Origin: Microbacterium jejuense
GTDB taxonomy: Bacteria; Actinomycetota; Actinomycetes; Actinomycetales; Microbacteriaceae
Assembly (NCBI RefSeq): GCF_019511665.1
Contig: NZ_JAEUAW010000006.1
Span: 62,001 to 126,000, forward strand
Direction of reading: 5' to 3'
DNA length: 64,000 nucleotides
Shown in pieces: positions 52,561 through 61,702 of this stretch. The position numbers and the translations under genes were made by a program. The notes beneath the pieces are model-generated. The model saw nothing but the letters and a program-made list of their open reading frames with translations. It did no database searches and was not told the origin of the DNA. The first letter of the stretch is position 1, and each line of letters opens with the position of its first letter.

Positions 52561-54993
52561 CTACTTGACCTCGACCGTGACCGTCGCGCTCGTCGACGGC
52601 TTCACGGTGTCGCTGCCGCCGTAGACGACGTACAGCGGGTGCGAGCCCTTGCCGAGCTTCGGCAGCTTGATCTGCACCGTGCCCTCATCCTCGGCCGTGA
52701 GCGTCACCGTCGCGATCGGCTCTCCGCCGTCGTAGATGACCGCGTCGCCCGTCACGGGGGTGCCGTCCTCGGTGGTCACCGTGGTCCGGTACTGGATGAC
52801 CCCGTTGCCCTTCGAGTTCGCGAAGGTCTTGTTCGGCGTGCCGACGGTGGTGCTGTCGGCCTTGTCGATCGCGACCGGAACGACCACCGAGGTTCCCGTC
52901 TGGGCGCCGGTGAGCGTCAGCTCGACCGTGGTGCCGCGTGCGACGTCCGAGGGCAGCGCCACCGAGACGGCGGCCGTGCCGTAGTTGTCATACACCTCCG
53001 TGCCGATCGTGTTGTCGACCGGGAACGAGCCGAGCGCGACCCCGTCGAGCGACACGTCGATCTGGCTGTCCTTCGCGTCGGCGGCCGTCGACATCGCCCA
53101 CGACTTCACACCGAAGGCGACGGTCGCGCCCGGGTCGTAGGCGCTCGGGGCGCCGGCCGGGAACCCGATCTCGACCGCGTGCTGCGCATAGTCGACAGGG
53201 AGCGGCGTCGACGCGGCGAAGGTCGCCATGTAGTCGACCATCGCGGCGAGGTCGGCCTTGCCGGTGTCGCGCTTGGCCGTGCCGTTGGCCAGTTCGAAGA
53301 AGTTGTCGCCGCCGGTCGCGAGGAACGAGTTGACGGTGACCGAGTAGGTCGAGGCCGCGTCGATCGGCTCGCCGTTCAGCCACATGCCCGTGACGGTGCC
53401 ACGGGGAGCGGTGTACGAGATGATCGACTCGTCGACGTCGGGCGTCTTGGGGTCGTCCTTCTGGAACTCGGTGACGTCCTTCTGCGAGTACGTGTACGTG
53501 AAGCCGTCCGAGACGCCCAGGCGCAGGAACGGACGCGTCGCGACCTTGTTGAGCGCGTCGCGCTGCCACTGCTGCTCGAGCACCTTCTTGATCTGCGCGC
53601 CCGTGAGCTGCATGTTCACGAGGGTGTTGGCGAAGGGCTGGACGACGGCCGCCTGCTGGTACGTCAGCGTCGCGGGGTAGCCCGCGGCGTTGCTTCCGAC
53701 CATGTCCTGGCGCAGGCCGCCGGGGTTCATGAACGCGATCTGCGCCGAACCCGACTCGGGCTTCTCGGTCGCCCAGCGCTGCACCTCGGCCACGAGGTTG
53801 CCGAGAGTGGACTCGCCACCGCGGTTCTCGCTGGTCCCGTTGGCGAGCTTGGCGCGGTTGAACGGACCGGCGATCTTGCCGAGCTCCACGGCGCCCAGCA
53901 CCTCGGCCTGCTTCTTGGCGGCGTCGGCGATGCTCTGCACCTCCGGGTCTGCCGGGTAGTCGGCGACCCACGTGGTCGTGGTGCCCACGGTGACCGGGTG
54001 CTCCAGGGCCAGGATCTTCTGGGTCTTGGCCGTCACATTGCCGGCGTCGTCGACCGAGAAGACCAGCTGGTTGAGGTTGGTGCCGTACTGGCCCGCCGAG
54101 ACGACGGGGCGATCGGTGACCGCGCGCCCCTCGGACTGCCAGGCCGCGACCGGGAACGAGCAGTTGTACGCGAGGTGCGTGTGACCCGACACGATCGCGT
54201 CGACGTCGGGCGAGACGTTGTTGACGATGTCGGCCCAGGTGCCGGAGTCGTCCATCGTCGTGCAGTCCGTCGACGGCGCGCCCTCGTGGACGAGCATGAC
54301 GACGAGATCGGCACCCTCGGCGACCAGGTCGGCCGCCTCGGTGTTGACCGACGTCACGATGTCGTCGACCGTGATGTCGGCGATCCCGCCGGGGCTCACG
54401 AGCGTCGGGAGGTCTTCGGTGACCGCCCCGACGAAGCCCACCTGCACGCCGCCGACCTCTTTGATCCAGGTGGCGGGCACGGCGGGGTCGCCGGTCGCCT
54501 TCATCTTGAGGTTCGCCGCGATGTACTGCCAGTTCGCGCCGCCGTACGGGTTCGTCACGGCGTCGTAAGGCGCCATGACGCGGTTGACGAGGTCGTCGTA
54601 CCCCTGGTCCAGCTCGTGGTTGCCGACCGCCGAGACCTCGAGGCCCGCTGCGTTGAGCGCGTCGATCGTGGGCTTGTCGTGCTGGATGAACGACTCGAAC
54701 GTCGAGGCGCCGATGAGGTCGCCCGCGGCGGCGAAGACGGTGTTCGGGTTCGCGGCCCGCAGCTGCTTCACCGCACCGGCGAGCACGGCGGCCCCGGCTT
54801 CGCCGTTGCCGGTGTTGTCGAGGATGCGACCGTGGAAATCGTTCGTCGCGAGGATCTGGACGTCGGTCGTCGCGGCGTACGCGGCGGGGACGGCGAGCCC
54901 GCCGGTGGCGAGCGCGGCGACGGTGACGGCCGAGGCGCCGAGCGCGAGGCGCCGGCGGAGTGACGGGGGTGCGGAACGCGGACCAGAGCGCAT
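52561..54993 (-). CDS. Secreted 5'-nucleotidase/2',3'-cyclic phosphodiesterase (UshA family)
   Basis: An 810-residue exported metallophosphoesterase. Signal peptide 1-41 (SLRRRLALG, hydrophobic core, AYAA). Metallophosphatase domain with NDFHGR (51-56), AGDLIGAS and VGNHELDQGYDD; C-terminal nucleotidase substrate domain (NPGGLRQDM, SFLATGGDNFFEL). The last 200 or so residues form Ig-like (Big_3/5-type) repeats. No sortase motif. It salvages phosphate and nucleosides outside the cell. ATG at 54993 gives the clean signal peptide; ribosome-binding site is weak. Confidence 0.93.
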   Translation of the reverse strand: MRSGPRSAPPSLRRRLALGASAVTVAALATGGLAVPAAYAATTDVQILATNDFHGRILDNTGNGEAGAAVLAGAVKQLRAANPNTVFAAAGDLIGASTFESFIQHDKPTIDALNAAGLEVSAVGNHELDQGYDDLVNRVMAPYDAVTNPYGGANWQYIAANLKMKATGDPAVPATWIKEVGGVQVGFVGAVTEDLPTLVSPGGIADITVDDIVTSVNTEAADLVAEGADLVVMLVHEGAPSTDCTTMDDSGTWADIVNNVSPDVDAIVSGHTHLAYNCSFPVAAWQSEGRAVTDRPVVSAGQYGTNLNQLVFSVDDAGNVTAKTQKILALEHPVTVGTTTTWVADYPADPEVQSIADAAKKQAEVLGAVELGKIAGPFNRAKLANGTSENRGGESTLGNLVAEVQRWATEKPESGSAQIAFMNPGGLRQDMVGSNAAGYPATLTYQQAAVVQPFANTLVNMQLTGAQIKKVLEQQWQRDALNKVATRPFLRLGVSDGFTYTYSQKDVTEFQKDDPKTPDVDESIISYTAPRGTVTGMWLNGEPIDAASTYSVTVNSFLATGGDNFFELANGTAKRDTGKADLAAMVDYMATFAASTPLPVDYAQHAVEIGFPAGAPSAYDPGATVAFGVKSWAMSTAADAKDSQIDVSLDGVALGSFPVDNTIGTEVYDNYGTAAVSVALPSDVARGTTVELTLTGAQTGTSVVVPVAIDKADSTTVGTPNKTFANSKGNGVIQYRTTVTTEDGTPVTGDAVIYDGGEPIATVTLTAEDEGTVQIKLPKLGKGSHPLYVVYGGSDTVKPSTSATVTVEVK

Positions 54994-55080
54994 GGGTGCG
55001 TGCTTCTTTCTCGTATGCGATGCATGTCGGTGCGCCGGAGCCGGGCCGGGTTCGGGTGAGACCACGTCGCGCCGATTCCG

Positions 55081-55086
55081 AGACTA
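55081..55086 (-). promoter_or_regulatory. -10 element of the 5'-nucleotidase gene
   Basis: TAGTCT on the minus strand with about 80 nt of leader. CTAGG and CCTAG at 55084-55111 form an inverted pair upstream of it, which could be an operator. Confidence 0.35.
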
Positions 55087-55163
55087 GGAGAATCCTCGAC
55101 ATTCGCCTAGAGGCACGATGAACGGTCCTGCAACGGTTCGGAAACGGGCCCGGAAGAGCCGTC

Positions 55164-55601
55164 TCAGCGCGCGCCCGAGAACGGCCTCAGAGCGTCACGC
55201 AGAGCGAAGAGTGCCTCGGCGTCCGTGTCGGCAGCGGTCATCACCTGGCCCGGCACGGCGAGAGCGCGCTCGCGCAGGCGCCGTCCGGCGTCGGTGAGCC
55301 CGATGTCGAGCACGCGCTCGTCGCCCTCGCGTCGCTCACGCGTGACGAGGCCCTGTGCCTCGAGCCGCTTGACGAGGGGCGACAGCGTCGCCGGCTCCAG
55401 CGCCAGCTCGGCGGAGATCTCGCGGAGGGACCGCGGCGATCGCTCCCACAGGGCGAGCATCACGAGGTACTGCGGATGCGTCAGCCCGAGCGGCTCCAGG
55501 ATCGGGCGGTACAGCCCCACGACGTTGCGCGCGGCGGTGACCAAGGCGAAGCACACCTGGTTGTCGAGCTTGAGCAGGTCGTCGGGACTGAGTTCGGTCA
55601 C
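55164..55601 (-). CDS. OhrR-like MarR-family regulator
   Basis: A 145-residue winged-helix repressor. DNQVCFALVTAARNVVGLYRP holds C17 at the position of the peroxide-sensing cysteine of OhrR, with tyrosines at about 31 and in HPQYLVM in the positions that support it; no other Cys, so a one-Cys type. The wing EGDERVLDIGLT and the body match B. subtilis OhrR closely. It probably releases DNA on organic hydroperoxide stress. No ohr peroxidase gene is next to it; the divergent neighbour is a zinc-ribbon protein. Leaderless GTG start. Confidence 0.88.
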   Translation of the reverse strand: MTELSPDDLLKLDNQVCFALVTAARNVVGLYRPILEPLGLTHPQYLVMLALWERSPRSLREISAELALEPATLSPLVKRLEAQGLVTRERREGDERVLDIGLTDAGRRLRERALAVPGQVMTAADTDAEALFALRDALRPFSGAR

Positions 55602-55607
55602 GGAGCG

Positions 55608-55613
55608 ATCCTA
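55608..55613 (-). promoter_or_regulatory. Leaderless -10 of the OhrR-like gene
   Basis: TAGGAT on the minus strand, 6 nt, GTG at 55601. Confidence 0.55.
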
Positions 55614-55620
55614 TCGTGGG

Positions 55621-55639
55621 CTAATCGTTAGTACACTAA
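55621..55639. promoter_or_regulatory. Operator between divergent ohrR-like and zinc-ribbon genes
   Basis: CTAATCGTTAGTACACTAA holds two overlapping inverted repeats: CTAA/TTAG (55621-55631) and TTAGT/ACTAA (55628-55639). It is conspicuously AT-rich, overlaps the -10 of the plus-strand gene and covers the -35 position of the minus-strand gene. Confidence 0.6.
55632..55637 (+). promoter_or_regulatory. Leaderless -10 of the zinc-ribbon gene; decides the start
   Basis: TACACT, 7 nt, ATG at 55645. It sits inside the operator and rules out the nearby ATG at 55639, which would be only 1 nt away. Confidence 0.55.
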
Positions 55640-55644
55640 TGGAC

Positions 55645-55899
55645 ATGACCGATCCGGATGCCGCACCCAGCGATTCCCGTCCCCTCCGCCAGCGCGTCCG
55701 CGAGGCCGGGGGCTGGTACGCCTGGTTCAACAGCAGGCTCATCCGCCTCGCGGGACCGGCGGCGGTCGGACCGTACGAGACGACTCCCCCGCCGACGGCC
55801 GAGGAACGCGCCGAGCGCGCCTGCCCGCTGTGCGGAGCGCCGATCGCGCAGCACACCTTCGACCGCTCGGGTCCGAAGCCGCTCATGCACTGCCCGTAG
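55645..55899 (+). CDS. Small zinc-ribbon protein under OhrR-like control
   Basis: An 84-residue protein. A helical basic N-terminal part (RQRVREAGGWYAWFNSRLIR) is followed by a C-terminal metal site with C60, C63, H70 and C83 (CPLCGAPIAQH ... MHCP). I know no named family. Leaderless start inside the operator of the divergent OhrR-like regulator suggests redox-controlled expression. It could bind zinc and sense or buffer oxidant stress; that is inference. It converges on uvrB with 16 bp between. Confidence 0.7.
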   Translation: MTDPDAAPSDSRPLRQRVREAGGWYAWFNSRLIRLAGPAAVGPYETTPPPTAEERAERACPLCGAPIAQHTFDRSGPKPLMHCP

Positions 55900-55915
55900 C
55901 GGGAGCGGCTGCGCC

Positions 55916-57997
<2,082 letters not shown>

Positions 57998-58003
57998 CGA
58001 TCC

Positions 58004-58009
58004 AGCGTA
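58004..58009 (-). promoter_or_regulatory. Leaderless -10 of uvrB
   Basis: TACGCT on the minus strand, 6 nt, GTG at 57997. Confidence 0.55.
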
Positions 58010-58068
58010 TGACGCCCCTCCGACATCGGGGCCGGGTTCGCGACGAGCGATACCCACGCCCCGGCGCG

Positions 58069-58731
58069 TCAGCCGCCGAACCCGCCGCCGCCGTCGAAGC
58101 CTCCCCCGAATCCCCCGCCGTCGAACCCGCCGAGACCGCCGCCGTCGTACGAGCCGCCGTCGAAGCCGCCTCCGAATGCGCCGCCGTCCATGCCGGCTGC
58201 CCCGGGATCGTACGTCTCGCCGACCCAGGCCGGTGCGGCGTCCAGCTGCAGTGATCCCGCGCCGACCGTGTAGTACGCCGCGATCGTGCTCGACACCAGG
58301 AACTGGTCGGCCACGACCAGCATGACGCCGGCGTTCAGCAGCGTCGACCGCGCGTCGACCCGGTCGCGGGGATCGTCCTCGACCCCGACGGCGGTGACGG
58401 CGGCCCCGCGGGCGGGCTGCGTCGCGGCATCCACCCCTTCCGCGGCCGTGCGGCGCGCACGGTGCTCCTCGGCGCGGCGGACGAGACGGGCGATCACCGT
58501 GGGATCCTCGGCGGCCGCATCGCGCTCGGACTCGGCGAGGAACGGCCGCAGCTGCTCGAACAGCTCGCGCCGGCGCGCCGGCGGCAGATCGGCGAACGCG
58601 GTCGCGTGCGCGGATTCGACGACCGAGGCCGGGAGCGTGTTCAGCAGGTACACGTAGCGCGCGATGCGCTCTTCGTCGGTCGCCGCACGGTAAGGGGTGC
58701 GGCGTCGCCGGAATCTCGAGAACACGCCCAT
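58069..58731 (-). CDS. Membrane-anchored protein with Gly/Asp/Phe tail (family member A)
   Basis: A 220-residue protein. A helical N-terminal domain (about 17-92, [19 protein letters not shown] ... HATAFADL) is followed by a linker, one hydrophobic segment (about 130-153) and a tail from 180 made of GGFDGG-like repeats. The same architecture recurs in the gene at the right edge of the window. Function unknown. GGGAGG ribosome site 6-8 nt before the ATG, -10 TACGCT at 58754-58759. Confidence 0.75.
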   Translation of the reverse strand: MGVFSRFRRRRTPYRAATDEERIARYVYLLNTLPASVVESAHATAFADLPPARRRELFEQLRPFLAESERDAAAEDPTVIARLVRRAEEHRARRTAAEGVDAATQPARGAAVTAVGVEDDPRDRVDARSTLLNAGVMLVVADQFLVSSTIAAYYTVGAGSLQLDAAPAWVGETYDPGAAGMDGGAFGGGFDGGSYDGGGLGGFDGGGFGGGFDGGGGFGG

Positions 58732-58753
58732 GCGGCACCTCCCGTTCGTCTCC

Positions 58754-58759
58754 AGCGTA
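58754..58759 (-). promoter_or_regulatory. -10 element of the Gly-rich-tail gene
   Basis: TACGCT on the minus strand, with about 16-20 nt of leader carrying GGGAGG. It lies between coaE and this gene, so the latter is transcribed on its own. Confidence 0.4.
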
Positions 58760-58784
58760 TGCCCGGGCGCGCCCCTTCGCTCGG

Positions 58785-59408
58785 TCAGGCCCGCGCGGCC
58801 CTGCGGTCGAGGTGCTCGGCCAGGCGCTCCCACAGCTCGTCGACCTGGCGGAGCGTGTCGTCCACCGTGCCATCGGTGTCGATCACGACGTCCGCGATGC
58901 GCAGCCGTGCCTCGTCGGGCACCTGTGAGGCCAGGCGCGCACGGGCCTCGGCGGCCGTGAGGCCCCGCAGCTCGACGAGGCGACGCTCGCGCGTGGCCGC
59001 CGGGGCGTGGGCGACGACGATCAGCTCCCAGGGGTCGTCCACGCGCGCCTCGACCAGCAGCGGCACGTCGTACACCACGACAGCGTCGGGGTCTGCGGCG
59101 AACGCCTCCGCGAACCGGCGGGCGGACTCGGCCCGCACGGCCGGGTGGACGATCGCGTTCAGCCGGGCGATGGCGGCATCGTCTCCGAACACCTCGGCAC
59201 CGAGCGCGGCGCGGTCGAGCGAGCCGTCCGGACGCAGCATCCGGTCTCCGAACGCGTCGGCGATCGCGGCGAGCACCGGCGACCCCGGCGACTGCACGTC
59301 GCGCACGATGCGGTCCGCGTCCACGATGACGGCCCCGTGCTCGGCCAGCCGCGCGGCGATGGTGGACTTGCCGGAGGCGATGCCTCCGGTGAGGGCGACG
59401 AGGGGCAT
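58785..59408 (-). CDS. coaE: Dephospho-CoA kinase
   Basis: A 207-residue P-loop kinase for the last step of coenzyme A synthesis. Walker [10 protein letters not shown] (8-16), [10 protein letters not shown] (about 34-43), [12 protein letters not shown] and the lid region with [22 protein letters not shown]. No fused C-terminal UPF0157 domain, unlike the mycobacterial enzyme. The ATG has a weak ribosome site; no clear promoter was found upstream. Confidence 0.94.
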   Translation of the reverse strand: MPLVALTGGIASGKSTIAARLAEHGAVIVDADRIVRDVQSPGSPVLAAIADAFGDRMLRPDGSLDRAALGAEVFGDDAAIARLNAIVHPAVRAESARRFAEAFAADPDAVVVYDVPLLVEARVDDPWELIVVAHAPAATRERRLVELRGLTAAEARARLASQVPDEARLRIADVVIDTDGTVDDTLRQVDELWERLAEHLDRRAARA

Positions 59409-59472
59409 GCCTCGAGGATGCCACGTCCGCCCGTGTCGGCGCGGCCCGGGCGCAGCCCAACCCTGCGCGGTT

Positions 59473-59501
59473 CCTGAGGCGGCCTTGAGGCCGCCCTGAG
59501 G
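59473..59501 (+). promoter_or_regulatory. Three direct repeats, candidate OmpR-family binding site
   Basis: CCTGAGG (59473-59479), CTTGAGG (59484-59490) and CCTGAGG (59495-59501): 7-bp units with 4-bp spacers, the geometry of Pho-box-like sites. They cover the -35 region of the promoter with -10 at 59511-59516. Confidence 0.5.
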
Positions 59502-59510
59502 GCCGGACGA

Positions 59511-59516
59511 TAGCCT
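59511..59516 (+). promoter_or_regulatory. -10 element of the OmpR-type regulator gene
   Basis: TAGCCT, about 200 bp before the ATG at 59716; the -35 position falls between direct repeats two and three. Confidence 0.4.
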
Positions 59517-59621
59517 CGGTGCACCGAAGAGACGAGGAAGCGCCTGTGGTGGTACCCGTCTCCGGATCGACGGCTCGGCGGTCGTGGGGGCTTCCGTCGG
59601 AGCCGTCGATGCGCCGAGGAC

Positions 59622-59665
59622 GCGCGCGGGGCGGGATCTGGGGAGATCTCCCGCCCTCCGCGCGC
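59622..59665 (+). promoter_or_regulatory. 5' leader hairpin before the OmpR-type regulator
   Basis: Eight pairs (59622-59629 with 59658-59665), a 2-nt bulge, then seven pairs (59630-59636 with 59649-59655) and a 12-nt loop. It lies in the mRNA leader 50 nt before the ATG and could limit read-through or translation. Confidence 0.4.
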
Positions 59666-59715
59666 CCTGCGGCCTCCCGCTGCGCTCTCGAACACGCCAC
59701 CGGGGGTGGGATATC

Positions 59716-60504
59716 ATGACCGACGTCCAGGAGTCGGCGGAGTCTTCGCCGGCGCCGGAAGGGGCATCGGTGGAGGAAGCACGCGTCGCCGTCGTCATCG
59801 AGGACGAGGACGACATCCGCTCGCTGCTGTCGGTCGTGCTGGCGCAGGCGGGATTCGAGGTGCACGGCGCCGCGGACGGCGCCGAGGGCGTCGAGCTGGT
59901 GCGCACCCACTCGCCGCTCGTCACGACCCTCGACGTCAACATGCCCGGCATGGACGGGTTCGAGACGGCCAAGCGCATCCGCGCGATCAGCTCGACGTAC
60001 ATCGTGATGCTCAGCGCGCGCACGGAGGAGATCGACGCGCTCCAGGGGCTCGAGGCGGGGGCCGACGACTACGTCGCGAAGCCGTTCCGCCCGCGCGAGC
60101 TGCGCGCGCGGATCGACGCGATGCTGCGCCGCCCGCGCCACCACGTGGCGACGTCGGCGTCCTCCGGCGACGGCTCCGAGGACGCCTGGCTGGAGCATCG
60201 CGGACTGCGGCTCAACGTCGGCACCCGCATCGTGGAGGTCGACGACGAGGGAGTCGACCTGACGCGCAGCGAGTTCGATCTGCTCGCCGATCTGCTGGCC
60301 GCGGGCCGGCGCGTGCGGGCCAAGTCCGACCTCGCGCTGATGCTCCGCGGCGACCCGTTGGCCGCCACCACCTACGTGTCGGACAGCGACTCCCGGGCGA
60401 TCGAGGTGCACATGGCGAACCTGCGCCGCAAGCTCGGCGAATCGCCGTCGCAGCCCCGCTGGATCGAGACCGTGCGCGGCGTCGGCTACCGGCTGACTGC
60501 CTGA
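59716..60504 (+). CDS. OmpR/PhoB-family response regulator
   Basis: A 262-residue regulator. An extra 20-residue N-terminus precedes the receiver domain with acidic cluster E29-D30-E31-D32-D33, phosphoacceptor D73 (TLDVNMPGMDG) and conserved lysine in YVAKPFRPRELRARID; then a winged helix (about 160-260, RAIEVHMANLRRKLGE ... IETVRGVGYRL). It converges on the degenerate GGDEF-kinase operon with 34 bp between, and that kinase is its likely partner. Confidence 0.93.
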   Translation: MTDVQESAESSPAPEGASVEEARVAVVIEDEDDIRSLLSVVLAQAGFEVHGAADGAEGVELVRTHSPLVTTLDVNMPGMDGFETAKRIRAISSTYIVMLSARTEEIDALQGLEAGADDYVAKPFRPRELRARIDAMLRRPRHHVATSASSGDGSEDAWLEHRGLRLNVGTRIVEVDDEGVDLTRSEFDLLADLLAAGRRVRAKSDLALMLRGDPLAATTYVSDSDSRAIEVHMANLRRKLGESPSQPRWIETVRGVGYRLTA

Positions 60505-60538
60505 GCGCTCGCGGGCTCCGACGCGGATCGGGATGCCG

Positions 60539-61702
60539 CTACTCGGGGTCGCCCACGAGCACCGAGGTCTCGACGTTGGCGGCCGCGCGGCTCGCCGCCT
60601 CGCGGGCGACCCGCCGCAGCGCGTCGGGGTCGTAGCCCACGGAATCGCTCAGCGCCACGCCGACGCCCACGACGGGGATCACTCCCCCGCCGACGCGACC
60701 CAGATCGTCGAACAGTCCGCGGTAGATGGCGCCCGCCTGGCGGCGCGCCTCCTGCGGCGACGACACCGCCAGCGCCACCGCGATGCCGGTCGGTCCGTCC
60801 TCCGCGACGATCGCATTCGTCGGCGCATGGCGGCGCACCCCCGCGCGCCACGTCTCGGCGACGTTGCCCGCCACCTCGCTGCCGAACGCCGTCGAGATCT
60901 GGTCGAGGTCGTCGACGCGCACGGCGGTCACCGCGATCGTCTCCGCCCGCCGAGCGGCGCGACGGCAGAGGCTGTCGAGGCCGCGCGCGAACGCCTCGCC
61001 GGTGAGCACGCCGTCCTCCCCCGCGTCGTCGGTGCGCCGCACGTAGCCGCGCATGGGCGCCCTCGAGGCCCGCAGCACCGAGGTCACCACGACGGCCACG
61101 ATCGTCAGGGTCACAGTGAGGTAGCTCGTCGTGATCGTGCCGAAGGCCGTCTCGAACAGCTCGCTGTCCGGCCCCGAGGTGACGAACGCCGTGGTCCGCG
61201 AGACGTAGTACAGCGACTGGAATCCGAGCACCGCGCCCAGCACCCAGGCCGTGCGCGAGTCGCGCATCGCTCCGCGGAGGCACTCGACGGCTCCCGCGCC
61301 GGCGAACACGAGGAGCGGGACGAACATCCACAGCGCGCCTGCCCAGTCCCCGCCGGCGTCGCCCTCCACCGCGACCGCGACGAAGGCCGCGACCACCGCC
61401 GCGGCCACGAGCGCGGACGCCCACCCCATCCGCCGCGCGTTGAAGCGACGGCATCCGAGCCACATGCAGCCGGTTCCCGCGACGAAGGCGGCGTTTCCGA
61501 CCGCGACCGACCACCACGCCCCGTCGGTCTGTGCCCACACCGTGTACGCGAGCGTCGTCAGCATCGCCGCGAGGAATGCGACCGACCAGATGCGACCGGC
61601 GCCCTCGTCGCGGCGCAGCAGCGTCTCGAGGATGAAGAGCACGCCGCTGACGTTGACGACGAGCGCGGTCACCACGAGCACGCTCGCGAGATCCATGATC
61701 AT
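60539..61702 (-). CDS. Membrane protein with degenerate GGDEF domain
   Basis: A 387-residue protein. About six or seven membrane helices (1-210) and a cytoplasmic domain (230-380) whose pattern matches a GGDEF domain: VRVDDLDQISTAFGSEVAGN (261-280) corresponds to the metal-binding/dimer region, but the signature position reads GPTGI (303-307) instead of GGDEF. It therefore should not make c-di-GMP; it may bind nucleotide or act as a structural partner. The ATG overlaps the kinase stop, after GGAAGGAGG, so both are made together. Confidence 0.8.
   Translation of the reverse strand: MIMDLASVLVVTALVVNVSGVLFILETLLRRDEGAGRIWSVAFLAAMLTTLAYTVWAQTDGAWWSVAVGNAAFVAGTGCMWLGCRRFNARRMGWASALVAAAVVAAFVAVAVEGDAGGDWAGALWMFVPLLVFAGAGAVECLRGAMRDSRTAWVLGAVLGFQSLYYVSRTTAFVTSGPDSELFETAFGTITTSYLTVTLTIVAVVVTSVLRASRAPMRGYVRRTDDAGEDGVLTGEAFARGLDSLCRRAARRAETIAVTAVRVDDLDQISTAFGSEVAGNVAETWRAGVRRHAPTNAIVAEDGPTGIAVALAVSSPQEARRQAGAIYRGLFDDLGRVGGGVIPVVGVGVALSDSVGYDPDALRRVAREAASRAAANVETSVLVGDPE

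Larger units (their letters stand above)
59409..59715. other. 307-bp region between divergent coaE and the OmpR-type regulator
   Basis: No convincing gene. It holds three direct repeats with 11-bp period (59473-59501), a TAGCCT -10 (59511-59516), the palindrome CGGTGCACCG (59517-59526), and a leader of about 190 nt with a strong bulged hairpin (59622-59665). A 66-codon frame from 59519 whose stop overlaps the regulator ATG is noted but not supported. Confidence 0.5.

Noticed and set aside
52468..54963. 831-codon open frame on the plus strand opposite the 5'-nucleotidase
   Set aside because: Same low-complexity Arg/Asp/Val/Leu composition; the minus strand encodes a complete exported nucleotidase.
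58069..58200. Apparent tandem DNA repeat
   Set aside because: It is the coding sequence of a Gly/Asp/Phe-rich protein tail, imperfect at DNA level.
59519..59719. 66-codon frame whose stop overlaps the response-regulator ATG
   Set aside because: It starts 3 nt from the -10 element, has no ribosome-binding site and an unremarkable Arg/Pro-rich composition; the ATGA overlap can be chance. Worth a look only if ribosome profiling shows translation.
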